Shown piece after piece: positions 24,721 through 33,755 of a stretch of DNA of 64,000 nt. Under the pieces are notes generated by a model. The model ran no database searches. It saw nothing but the letters and a program-made list of their open reading frames with translations, and was not told the DNA's origin. Source of the stretch: Flavobacteriales bacterium (lineage in GTDB: Bacteria > Bacteroidota > Bacteroidia > JACJYZ01); assembly GCA_020635855.1 (NCBI GenBank), contig JACJYZ010000002.1:1364001-1428000 (forward strand), read 5' to 3'. Both the position numbers and the translations under genes were made by a program. The first letter of the stretch is position 1. Each line of letters starts with the position of its first letter.

Positions 24721-26910
24721 ATGAAACGCTTTCTATTCTCTGCTTTCACCTTCATGTTATGCGCGTATGTTCCGGCGCATGCCCAACAGGAATACGGCCA
24801 ATGTGCCACCGATGAACATTTCAGGGATCAATTGGCTGCCGACCCTGATATGCTCGGAAGGGTGCTGAAGGACATGGATAAGATCCGGGTCATGGTACAG
24901 AAAATCCAATCGCAACGTACCAGTAGCAACGACTCCACCCGCTATATTCCGGTGGTGGTGCACGTGATGCACGATGATGGTGCCGAACGCATAGGCCTGG
25001 CTCAGATCCAAAGTGGAATTGATAAAATGAACCTGGATTTCCGGAAACTGAACAAAGACACCACCCAAACGCTTCCCCTCTTCAAGCCGTTCGCCACCGA
25101 TTGTAAAGTGGAGTTCCGGCTGGCGAAGATCGACCCCGACGGAAACTGCACCAGCGGCGTTACCTACTGGAGAACGCCCCTGACCTACAATTGCCGCGAT
25201 ACACTCAAGAGCGTTATCCAATGGCCGCCCGACAAGTACTTCAACATCTGGATCGTGAACAGCATCGACCCCACTCGCTGGAACCTGCCGGGTGGTGGAG
25301 TGATCGCAGGATACGAAGAGTTTCCTTGGGCGTATGGCATCAGCGATACCTATGGTGCGGTCGTGCGCCACAACTACTGGGGAACAAACGGGACAGCCGT
25401 CAGCAACAACGGCCGCACCGAAACCCATGAACTGGGCCACTGCCTCGGTCTCTGGCATCCTTGGCAGGATCAGCTGGTAAACGGTGCCGGCGATGGATGC
25501 TCGTTCAATATCGGTCACGACTGTACCGACCACGATGACATGGTGTGCGACACCCCGCCCATGCTGGAACCAACATACGGCTGTGACAAAACAGAAAATA
25601 CCTGCGGCAACGATACCATCGGTCCGTCGCCTTTTGCAACCGATACCGTAGATCCGCTGGACAACTTCATGAGCTACAGCGACTGCCCGACCATGTTCTC
25701 CATCGGACAGAAGGAAAGGATGGATGCTGTGTTTGCAACATACCCCGCTTTGCAAAACCTGACCTCACCGGCCAACGCGGCTGCCACCGGAACCGACTCC
25801 GGTTACGTGGCGCCCCTGTGTGCCCCGGTTGCGGATCTATACACAAGCAAAAGGTATATATGTGCCGGCGCTTCTGTCAAGTACAACGATTACTCGTATG
25901 GCGGTACGCCGGATTCCTGGACGTGGTCATGCCCGGGTGGAACCCCCGCCGCATCTACAGACCGGTCGCCAACCATCACCTATGACAGCGCAGGTGTGTA
26001 TGATGTGCAGCTGATCGCAGGCAACAGTGCCGGCAGCGATACGGTGGTCTTCAAGAACTATATGACCGTATTCCCGACACTGGCTGATATGCAGGACTCC
26101 ATCTATACGGAAACTTTCGAAGACACAGCATCCGTGAATGGCATGTGGCTGAATCCCGTGACCGCCGGTGGCAACCAATGGGAGTTGACCGATATGGCCG
26201 GTGCCAGTGGAAGTCATTCGTTCATGGTGAACAATTATGAGCGGATATGGAGCGGTGAAAGCCTGGAATTGATCACCCCTTCTTATGACATGTCAACTGT
26301 GCCCAATGCTCAGTTGTACTTCAAGGTGGCCTATGCGGCCATCGACAACCTGTCGGGTGATGAATTGAAGATATTTGTTTCTACGAACTGCGGCAACATC
26401 TGGGCACTTAGGAAAAGCTTGTCGGGCGCTACCCTTAAAACGGTGGCAGACCAAACTACGCCTTTTGTTCCGTCTTCCATGAGTGAATGGAAAACAGACA
26501 GCATTCCCCTCACCGGTTCGTATGGCACCGGCACCAATGTGCGCTTCAAGTTTGTGTTTAAGTCGTGGCGCGGAAACCATATTTACCTTGACGATATCCA
26601 GGTGAGGGACAAGACCACCGGAACGGATGAGTTGTCACCCTTCTCCATGTCGCCTGTATTGTTCCCGAACCCGGCAAACGCCACGGTGCATCTGAGTTTC
26701 TCTCTGGCACATAACGCGTCTTCTGTACGGGCGAGACTGGTGGACCTGCTGGGAAGAACCCTCCAGCTGACCGATGTCGGTTCCCTGGGACAGGGTGCAC
26801 ATGTGCTTGAAGTGTTAAAGGGCAATGAGCCAAAGGCCGGACTCTGCTTTGTTCAGCTGGAGGTCGACGGCTTTGTCTGGAACCAAAAGGTGATGTTCAT
26901 GAATGAATAA
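24721..26910 (+). CDS. Secreted M43-family metalloprotease with PKD domain and T9SS tail
   Basis: About 729 residues from the ATG at 24721 (an earlier in-frame ATG at 24688 would put 11 extra residues before the signal peptide). Signal peptide MKRFLFSAFTFMLCAYV... then a pappalysin-type zinc protease domain: HELGHCLGLWH at residues 236-246 gives three zinc His and the catalytic Glu, and DNFMSYSDCPTMFS is the Met-turn. A PKD-like domain follows (DSWTWSCPGGTPA...), then a jelly-roll/MAM-like region (ETFEDTASVNGMW), then a type A T9SS sorting domain (VLFPNPANATVHLSF). The last eight bases overlap the GH9 gene, so the two are co-expressed. Substrate unknown. Confidence 0.92.
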   Translation: MKRFLFSAFTFMLCAYVPAHAQQEYGQCATDEHFRDQLAADPDMLGRVLKDMDKIRVMVQKIQSQRTSSNDSTRYIPVVVHVMHDDGAERIGLAQIQSGIDKMNLDFRKLNKDTTQTLPLFKPFATDCKVEFRLAKIDPDGNCTSGVTYWRTPLTYNCRDTLKSVIQWPPDKYFNIWIVNSIDPTRWNLPGGGVIAGYEEFPWAYGISDTYGAVVRHNYWGTNGTAVSNNGRTETHELGHCLGLWHPWQDQLVNGAGDGCSFNIGHDCTDHDDMVCDTPPMLEPTYGCDKTENTCGNDTIGPSPFATDTVDPLDNFMSYSDCPTMFSIGQKERMDAVFATYPALQNLTSPANAAATGTDSGYVAPLCAPVADLYTSKRYICAGASVKYNDYSYGGTPDSWTWSCPGGTPAASTDRSPTITYDSAGVYDVQLIAGNSAGSDTVVFKNYMTVFPTLADMQDSIYTETFEDTASVNGMWLNPVTAGGNQWELTDMAGASGSHSFMVNNYERIWSGESLELITPSYDMSTVPNAQLYFKVAYAAIDNLSGDELKIFVSTNCGNIWALRKSLSGATLKTVADQTTPFVPSSMSEWKTDSIPLTGSYGTGTNVRFKFVFKSWRGNHIYLDDIQVRDKTTGTDELSPFSMSPVLFPNPANATVHLSFSLAHNASSVRARLVDLLGRTLQLTDVGSLGQGAHVLEVLKGNEPKAGLCFVQLEVDGFVWNQKVMFMNE

Positions 26911-29113
26911 AAAGCTGCGATCGGTTGTTGTTCTGCTCATCGGGTTGATGCCCGGGGCTTCTGCACAGTACACTGTGCAGAAGTACATCTGCGTGGATCA
27001 GTTCGGCTACAGGCCGCAGGATGACAAGGTGGCTGTGCTGGTGGATCCGCAACAGGGTGCCAATGCGTCCGATAGTTACCAGCCCGGCGGCACGCTGGAG
27101 TTGCGACGGCTTTCAGATGGCAGTGTTGTGTATTCAGGCGCTCCGACCGCCTGGAACGGAGGTGCCACCCAGGCACAATCCGGCGACAAGGGGTGGTGGT
27201 TCGATTTCTCTTCCGTGAAGGATACCGGTACGTTTTATGTGTACGATCCTTCGAATGCTGTGGGATCTTATCCGTTCGATATTTTCCCGGATGTATACTT
27301 CAAGGTGCTTCGCGCAGCCACACGCGTGTACTTTTACCAGCGTTGCGGACAAGACAAGCAAGTGCCATCCGCTGATAGTTCATGGACAGATGCTGCATCC
27401 TACATGGGACCCGGTCAGGATACCGAAGCCCATGATGTGGATGACAAGAACAATGCCTCAAAAGTATTGGACCTGCACGGTGGATGGTATGATGCGGGAG
27501 ACAACAACAAATACATCACTTTCCTGGAAAATGTGCTGCACCAGTTGTTGGATGCCTACGCCTTTCAACCCGGGATATGGACGGATGATTTCGGTATACC
27601 CGAATCGGGCAACGGTTTACCGGACCTGCTGGATGAGGTGATGTGGGAACTGGATTGGATGAAACGCATGCAGGATACAACGGATGGGGGTGTGCACATC
27701 AAAATGGGTGACATCGATTTCAATTCGCCATCACCGCCCAGCAGTGATACCGGTCCGCGCTATTATGGCCCCAAGTGTTCCTCATCCACCATCGTTGCCG
27801 CCGGTATTTTCGCGCACGCCGCAGAAGTGTTGTCCGCTTTCCCTTCGCTGACAGGATATGCGGATGACCTCAGGGCTCGTGCCGAACTGGCTTGGACCTG
27901 GTATTCCCAGAACCCGAGAAGCGCCGATTGTGATTCCCAGGAGATCAAAGCGGGAGACGCGGATAAAAGTTTATCGGATCAGGACCAGGGGGCCGTTGCA
28001 GCGGCTGCGTACCTGTTCGGTGCAACCGGAAAAGCGACGTACTCCATGTATGTGAAGAATCACTATACGGAAGTTACGCTTCTGAACTGGTGGGGGCCCT
28101 ATGGCACTACATATGGCGATGCTTTGTTGTACTATGCGGGATTACCATCCGCAGATGTCACTGTGGCCGGTGATGTCCTAAGCAAGAAAACAGGCAATGC
28201 AAACGGGGTGACGGATTTCTATGGGTTTGCAGATCAGAAAGACCTGTATCGTTCCTACATGCCCGATGCGCAATACCATTGGGGCAGCAACCAGGTGAAG
28301 GCCGCCACAGGTATCATCAACCTGGATATGAACCTGTATGGCTTGGATCAGGCGGACAGCCTGCAATATGCAAAACGGGCACTGGCGAGTTTGCACTATA
28401 TGCACGGGGTGAATCCGATGCAAATGGTGTATTTATCGAACATGGGCGCTTTGGGTGCTGAGAACAGCGTGAACACGATCTATCATAGTTGGTTCAATGA
28501 TGGAACACCCTGGGATGATGTGCGCACTTCATCATATGGTCCGGCCCCGGGTTATGTCCCCGGTGGCCCCAACAAAGATTATGGCGGATCACTTGCTTGG
28601 CTGGGTTCTGAGCCGGTGCAGAAATCCTACTACGAATGGAATACCGGGTACCCCGAAAACTCTTGGGAGATCACGGAACCGGGTATCTATTACCAGTCGG
28701 CATATATACGCCTGCTCGCTTCGTTCACGCAGCTCCCACCGAAGGATTGTAACGGGGAAACAGGAGGGAAGGCATTCATAGATAGTTGCGGAACATGTGC
28801 CGGAGGAGGAACGGGTATTACACCGGTGACCGATCCGGATTTATGCAGCACCGGGGTATATGAAGGAAGACAGGTGGGGGAGGTGACCGTATATCCGTCG
28901 CCTGCGCATGAACACCTATATGTTGCCGTGCCGGTACAGAGCAGGTATACGTATCAGGTGGTTGATGCGCTTGGACAAACTGTTCTTCGTGGCGAGATAT
29001 TCGGTGCTATGCATTATGAACTTTCACTGGCCCGTTTCAAGGCCGGTTTTTACCTGCTCACCCTTTCGGATCATGGTTATTCATACCATGTGCGGTTTGT
29101 TGTGAACAGGTAA
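26903..29113 (+). CDS. Secreted glycoside hydrolase family 9 cellulase with T9SS tail
   Basis: A 736-residue enzyme with signal peptide (ending GASAQ), an N-terminal immunoglobulin-like cellulase domain (about residues 25-120), and a GH9 (alpha/alpha)6 catalytic domain. Catalytic residues are visible: Asp197 and Asp200 in GGWYDAGDNNKY, the His of HYMHGVNPMQMVY, and Glu592 as general acid in SWEITEPGIYYQSAY. A short Cys-rich linker (DCNGETGGKAFIDSCGTCAG) leads to a type A T9SS sorting domain (VTVYPSPAHEHLYV). It would cut beta-1,4-glucans outside the cell. It overlaps the upstream protease gene by eight bases. Confidence 0.94.
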   Translation: MNKKLRSVVVLLIGLMPGASAQYTVQKYICVDQFGYRPQDDKVAVLVDPQQGANASDSYQPGGTLELRRLSDGSVVYSGAPTAWNGGATQAQSGDKGWWFDFSSVKDTGTFYVYDPSNAVGSYPFDIFPDVYFKVLRAATRVYFYQRCGQDKQVPSADSSWTDAASYMGPGQDTEAHDVDDKNNASKVLDLHGGWYDAGDNNKYITFLENVLHQLLDAYAFQPGIWTDDFGIPESGNGLPDLLDEVMWELDWMKRMQDTTDGGVHIKMGDIDFNSPSPPSSDTGPRYYGPKCSSSTIVAAGIFAHAAEVLSAFPSLTGYADDLRARAELAWTWYSQNPRSADCDSQEIKAGDADKSLSDQDQGAVAAAAYLFGATGKATYSMYVKNHYTEVTLLNWWGPYGTTYGDALLYYAGLPSADVTVAGDVLSKKTGNANGVTDFYGFADQKDLYRSYMPDAQYHWGSNQVKAATGIINLDMNLYGLDQADSLQYAKRALASLHYMHGVNPMQMVYLSNMGALGAENSVNTIYHSWFNDGTPWDDVRTSSYGPAPGYVPGGPNKDYGGSLAWLGSEPVQKSYYEWNTGYPENSWEITEPGIYYQSAYIRLLASFTQLPPKDCNGETGGKAFIDSCGTCAGGGTGITPVTDPDLCSTGVYEGRQVGEVTVYPSPAHEHLYVAVPVQSRYTYQVVDALGQTVLRGEIFGAMHYELSLARFKAGFYLLTLSDHGYSYHVRFVVNR

Positions 29114-29217
29114 CCTGCATCATGTAATATTCCCATTTTCAAGTTCTAATTTTAGAATCATGTGATCTTAAATTATCACTGACTTCAAATTCACTGGTAG
29201 CTTTTAATAAAATAATA

Positions 29218-29249
29218 TTTGGGAAAACTCATAGGGTTGCCTATTTTTG
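29218..29249 (+). promoter_or_regulatory. Promoter of the SprB-repeat adhesin gene
   Basis: TTTG at 29218-29221 and TATTTTTG at 29242-29249 with 20 bases between them fit the Bacteroidota consensus well. This predicts a leader of about 155 nt. Within the leader GTAGTAAGT occurs twice (29255 and 29291 regions). No gene is seen in 29114-29410. Confidence 0.55.
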
Positions 29250-29410
29250 CTGCGTAGTAAGTGAATTGTGCATCTTTCTAGGAGTTTGTGTAGTAAGTCT
29301 TTAGCGTCCCCACTGAGGACAATTGAATTGTAAGATTACCACATTGAGTACTTGATTACCGGAGCACCCAGTTGACGCGCTCCTGTTCTGGAATATAGTA
29401 ACTCTTGGAA

Positions 29411-32400
29411 ATGAGGATAAATAAAGGTTGCTTTTATTTGTGGGTATTGCTGTTGCCCATTGGGGTACAACACGCGATTGCGCAAGGTTCTTGCCAGAGC
29501 CCAAACGGACCCTTTTTTAACAATCCCGGCAATGTAAGCAGTTATAACGATGCTTATAATGCAGGATTATGTTACCACTATAATTCGTCCGCTTCCACCC
29601 GAACCGTATGTTATTATTTCCGCCAACCGGGTCCAGGTGGTATTGGCGCTCAGCTGTATCAAGCGGTAAACTGCGGAAGTTCCACATGTTATTCGGGATC
29701 TTACTATTATGATCCGAATGGAACTACCTGTCGCCAACAAAACCAATCCTGTACCCCCGGTGTCACCAACATGGTGACCTATGATGAAAATTGTAATTTG
29801 GTGGGTAACGGCCTCATATACGGTATTCCTTGTGGTTTCCAGGAAGGAAATATTTATACGGTTTGTATGCAACTGTCGGCCGGATGTTCCATTAACATTT
29901 GTCCGATCATCGAATGCCCCAGCAACAATTGCGGTTGCGCCCTGGTGAAAACCATCAACCACAATGATGTCAACTGTTATGGTGACAGCAACGGTAGCAT
30001 ATCCCTGACCACCGTGACGGGCGTGAATCCTACATACCTATGGAGCAATGGTAAAACAACTTCTTCCATTTCAGGCATACCGGCCGGTACCTATACCGTT
30101 TCTGTAACCTCTGCCGGCTTTGGATGTACCGATATTCAAACCATCACGGTGGATACACCCGATTCGTTGGTTGTGGATGGCAGCGGAATACCCGTGAACT
30201 GCCGTGGCGGTAATGACGGTGTGGCCGTGGCAACCGGAGTGGGAGGTACGGCGCCTTATTCCCTCATTTGGGACAATGGAGAAACAACCGACTCGGTGTT
30301 CAACAAGCTAGCAGGTACCTATCAGGTCACCATCACCGACAGCCATGGTTGTAAAGGATCCGGATTTTATGATGTGACCGAACCTTCAGCCGACCTGACT
30401 GTGGCAGATTCACATACCGATGTAAGCTGCCGCGGAGGCAATGACGGTACGGCTACTGTAACGCCTTCGGGTGGTACACCCAACTACACCTATCTGTGGG
30501 CTGATGGTCAGACTACCCAAACAGCAACAGGACTGATGGCGGGTAACTATGACGTGACGGTTACCGACAACAACGGATGTACGCCGGCCAGCACGGTGAC
30601 TGTGCAGGTGGGTGAACCCACAGCCGATCTGACGACCTCCATTACCCCTGTGGATGCGCTGTGTAATGGTTCAAGTGACGGTACCGCAACAGCAGGTGGT
30701 TCCGGTGGTACTCCGGGATATATGTATGTTTGGAGCAACGGGCAAACCAATGCAACTGCTACCGGACTTGCAGCCGGCACCTATACGGTAACGGTGACCG
30801 ATGCCAACGGATGTGTGAACGTGGATCAGGCGACCGTTACCATCGGTGAGCCTGCACCCCTGACGAGTTCTTCTACAACCACCACCGTGGTGGGATGCTT
30901 CGGAGGAAATGATGGTACAGCAACCGTGACACCGTCAGGAGGAACATCACCTTATACCTATTTATGGAGCAATGGGCAAACCAATGCCACCGGCACCGGA
31001 TTCAATAAAGGCACATACCAGGTGACCATCACGGATGATCACGGTTGTGTGTATGTGGAATCGGTGACCATCAATGAACCCAATGCACCCCTTAGTACCA
31101 CCGGTAACATCACGGATGTTGCTTGTTATGGTGGAAATGACGGATATGTGGAAGCCACACCGGCTGGTGGTACACCCGGCTATACCTATGCTTGGAGTGA
31201 CGGCCAAACCACACAAATTGCTTCCGGTTTTGTAACTGGCAGTTATGTGGTAACTGTGACGGATTCGAAGGGATGCACCACCACCGAAACATTTACGCTC
31301 AATCAACCTACCCAACTGGAGGCAGCCACTGATAGTACGGATGCACCGTGTGGTATCGCTACCGGAACAGCAACGGTGACTGCATCAGGCGGTACGCCGG
31401 CATACACCTATCTCTGGGATAATGGCCAGACCACGCCAACTGCTACTGGTCTCTACAGCGGCCCTGCGGTGGTGACCATTACGGATGCACATGGTTGTGA
31501 GGTTGTGGTAACCGCCACCGTGAATGATTTGCCGTCGGTGACAGGAACCACATCGTCTGCAGATGCGCTGTGTTTCGGTTCATCCGATGGAACAGCAACG
31601 GTGACTGCATCAGGCGGCACCCCGCCTTATACCTATCTATGGAACAACGGTCAGACCAACCAGCTGGCCACTGGCCTTGCCTCGGGATCTTACCTGGTGA
31701 CGATTACCGACAATGCCGGTTGCGACAGTGTGGTGGGTGTGCAGGTGAATGAACCCACGTTGCTGGTCACGCAATCCGGTCCGGATACCACCGTATGCGA
31801 AAACTCTACATTTGCCATCGGTACATATCCCTCCGGAGGAACAGGTCCGTATGCTTATATGTGGGCGGACAGCAGCACTACGGCCATTGTCACCGTTACG
31901 CCGGATCAGCCTACCGTTTATAACCTCACAGTGACGGATGCGAATGGCTGTGAGCAAACAGACATGGTTACCATCAACACCAGCACACAACCCAGGGCTG
32001 ATTTCGATGTGATATGGATTCCCAGTTGCGACGGCATCAAAGGGAAATTCAAGGACGTCAGCATCAATGCCACTGAAGTCTTCTGGGATTTCGGCGATGG
32101 AACCACATCCACCGAATACAACCCCGTGCATGTGTTCACCTATGGGGAGGTATCACTGGTGGTACTGAAGGTGACCAATGGTGCCTGCACCGATACGGCA
32201 ACGGTGAATGCCGATATCCGGAACTACGATTTTTATAATGAACCCCAGGTGCCCAATGTGTTCTCCCCGAACGGCGATGGTATCAATGATGTGTTCAAGG
32301 TCTTCGTGGAAGGAGAGATGTCTGAGTGTACCAAGCTCACCATCATGAACCGGTGGGGGAATGTGATCTACAGGCCGCCGGGCGGACAGCTGGCATGGGA

Positions 32401-32506
32401 CGGGTATACCACTGCCGGGGAAAAAGTGCCGGAGGGAACTTATCTGTATGTGGTGGATGTGAATGGCAGCATCAAAGCGGGAACGGTGATGCTGATCAAA
32501 CAATGA
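29411..32506 (+). CDS. SprB-repeat surface protein with PKD domain and type B T9SS tail
   Basis: About 1031 residues; the ATG at 29411 is preferred over an in-frame TTG at 29405. After a signal peptide (ending AIAQ) comes a Cys-rich N-terminal region of unknown fold (residues 25-180), then eight SprB repeats of roughly 80-85 residues (each with the pattern CxGGNDGTATVTPSGGTPxY, YLWSNGQT, TYTVTVTDANGC), a ninth degenerate one, a PKD domain (VFWDFGDGTTSTEYNPVHVF), and a C-terminal gliding-associated CHU_C/type B sorting domain (NVFSPNGDGINDVFKV ... GTYLYVVDV). Such proteins are carried by the T9SS and act as mobile or fixed adhesins on gliding cells. A strong terminator follows. Confidence 0.94.
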   Translation: MRINKGCFYLWVLLLPIGVQHAIAQGSCQSPNGPFFNNPGNVSSYNDAYNAGLCYHYNSSASTRTVCYYFRQPGPGGIGAQLYQAVNCGSSTCYSGSYYYDPNGTTCRQQNQSCTPGVTNMVTYDENCNLVGNGLIYGIPCGFQEGNIYTVCMQLSAGCSINICPIIECPSNNCGCALVKTINHNDVNCYGDSNGSISLTTVTGVNPTYLWSNGKTTSSISGIPAGTYTVSVTSAGFGCTDIQTITVDTPDSLVVDGSGIPVNCRGGNDGVAVATGVGGTAPYSLIWDNGETTDSVFNKLAGTYQVTITDSHGCKGSGFYDVTEPSADLTVADSHTDVSCRGGNDGTATVTPSGGTPNYTYLWADGQTTQTATGLMAGNYDVTVTDNNGCTPASTVTVQVGEPTADLTTSITPVDALCNGSSDGTATAGGSGGTPGYMYVWSNGQTNATATGLAAGTYTVTVTDANGCVNVDQATVTIGEPAPLTSSSTTTTVVGCFGGNDGTATVTPSGGTSPYTYLWSNGQTNATGTGFNKGTYQVTITDDHGCVYVESVTINEPNAPLSTTGNITDVACYGGNDGYVEATPAGGTPGYTYAWSDGQTTQIASGFVTGSYVVTVTDSKGCTTTETFTLNQPTQLEAATDSTDAPCGIATGTATVTASGGTPAYTYLWDNGQTTPTATGLYSGPAVVTITDAHGCEVVVTATVNDLPSVTGTTSSADALCFGSSDGTATVTASGGTPPYTYLWNNGQTNQLATGLASGSYLVTITDNAGCDSVVGVQVNEPTLLVTQSGPDTTVCENSTFAIGTYPSGGTGPYAYMWADSSTTAIVTVTPDQPTVYNLTVTDANGCEQTDMVTINTSTQPRADFDVIWIPSCDGIKGKFKDVSINATEVFWDFGDGTTSTEYNPVHVFTYGEVSLVVLKVTNGACTDTATVNADIRNYDFYNEPQVPNVFSPNGDGINDVFKVFVEGEMSECTKLTIMNRWGNVIYRPPGGQLAWDGYTTAGEKVPEGTYLYVVDVNGSIKAGTVMLIKQ

Positions 32507-32527
32507 TGCGTTATTCTTCAGTTGCAG

Positions 32528-32558
32528 AAAAAGAGGGTCGTTTGGCCCTCTTTTTGTT
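32528..32558 (+). terminator. Rho-independent terminator after SprB-repeat gene
   Basis: AAAAAGAGGG (32528-32537) and CCCTCTTTTT (32546-32555) form a perfect ten-bp stem with an eight-base loop and a T-rich tail. Confidence 0.85.
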
Positions 32559-32594
32559 TATATGCAAAACATAATTTCTTATTAAGTTGGCACC

Positions 32595-33641
32595 ATGAAT
32601 CGAATCCTATCATTTGCTGTTGCGTGCATGATTGCGGCAGGTCTTTCCTCTTGCGGCATGCACAGCCTTCGGATACAGGTTGTGAAACCGGCCGAGATCA
32701 CCATTCCCCAACATATTCAGAAGGTGGCCATCGCCAATCGCAGTTTCCCAAGTAAGAAACAAAAGGTGGAAAACATTCTGGAAGGAATCATTACCGGTGA
32801 AGGGATCGGGATGGACAGAGAAGGGTCTGAAGAATGTGTGGCTGGTCTTGTGGAGATCCTACGCGACTATCCCAGGTATACCGCGGTGAATGCCGGGGTT
32901 GAACTGGAAGGTACCGGCCGGGAGGCATTCCCGCCCGTGCTGGATTGGGAAGAGGTGAAAAGGCTTTGTCAAGCCAACGGTGCGGATGGGTTGCTTCTGC
33001 TGGAAGTGTTTGACTCAGATGCTTCGGTTGACATTTCCTTGCAGGATGAGAAGTACAAGGACAAGGAGGGGGTGGAGCACGTGCGTACCGTTACCGTGGC
33101 CAATACCGATGTGAAGGTGACCACCGGCTGGAGGTTCTATGATGCATCCTCCATGCAGATCGTGGACGAGTTCAAGGCCATAGGAACCAAGTCATGGTCG
33201 GCAAAAGGCATTGATGAAAAAGATGCACGTCATCGGCTGCCCAGCAGGAGGGAAACGGTTAAGTCTTGTGGATACATCGCCGGAAACATCTACGCCGCCC
33301 GCATCAGCCCGGTGAACCTGTGGGTGACGCGCTCTTATTACGTGCGGAAGCATCCGGGACTCAAAGCCGGGGCCACCTATGCAAACGCGCAAAACTGGGA
33401 CGCTGCCGCCACCGAGTGGAAAAAGGTACTGATTGATGGGGATAACAAGCAAAAAGGCCGTGCAGCATATAACCTGGCCGTGGCTTCCGAAGTCAAGGGC
33501 AACCTCGAAAATGCCCTGAGCTGGGCACAGAAGGCGGCGGGAGAGTATGGCAACGGGAATGCCAATGCCTACATTTCCATCCTGAAGCAGCGTATGTACG
33601 ACCAGCAGCGACTGAAGGAACAAACCGGAGGAAATCAATAA
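32595..33641 (+). CDS. DUF6340-like lipoprotein with TPR-like C-terminus
   Basis: A 348-residue predicted lipoprotein: leader MNRILSFAVACMIAAG ending in the lipobox LSSC (Cys20). The middle part contains NGADGLLLLEVFDSDA and VTTGWRFYDASS, which I associate with the Bacteroidota DUF6340 family of unknown function. The C-terminal 90 residues (NWDAAATEWKKVL, AAYNLAVASEVKGNLENALSWA) look like two tetratricopeptide-like repeats. It sits between two good terminators and so is probably transcribed alone. Confidence 0.78.
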   Translation: MNRILSFAVACMIAAGLSSCGMHSLRIQVVKPAEITIPQHIQKVAIANRSFPSKKQKVENILEGIITGEGIGMDREGSEECVAGLVEILRDYPRYTAVNAGVELEGTGREAFPPVLDWEEVKRLCQANGADGLLLLEVFDSDASVDISLQDEKYKDKEGVEHVRTVTVANTDVKVTTGWRFYDASSMQIVDEFKAIGTKSWSAKGIDEKDARHRLPSRRETVKSCGYIAGNIYAARISPVNLWVTRSYYVRKHPGLKAGATYANAQNWDAAATEWKKVLIDGDNKQKGRAAYNLAVASEVKGNLENALSWAQKAAGEYGNGNANAYISILKQRMYDQQRLKEQTGGNQ

Positions 33642-33660
33642 AACGGTGTTGATAAAAACG

Positions 33661-33694
33661 ATACCCGGCTTCCCAGAGGCCGGGTATTTTCATT
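33661..33694 (+). terminator. Rho-independent terminator after DUF6340 gene
   Basis: ATACCCGGC (33661-33669) and GCCGGGTAT (33679-33687) form a nine-bp stem with a nine-base loop, followed by TTTCATTT. Confidence 0.8.
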
Positions 33695-33755
33695 TACTTG
33701 CATGATGCAAGGCCTGTGGGTCTTTTCCCGTTGTTGATGACAAAGCAAGTATAAG

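Noticed and set aside
24757..25755. 332-codon open frame opposite the metalloprotease
   Set aside because: Antisense shadow; the plus strand holds the zinc protease motifs.
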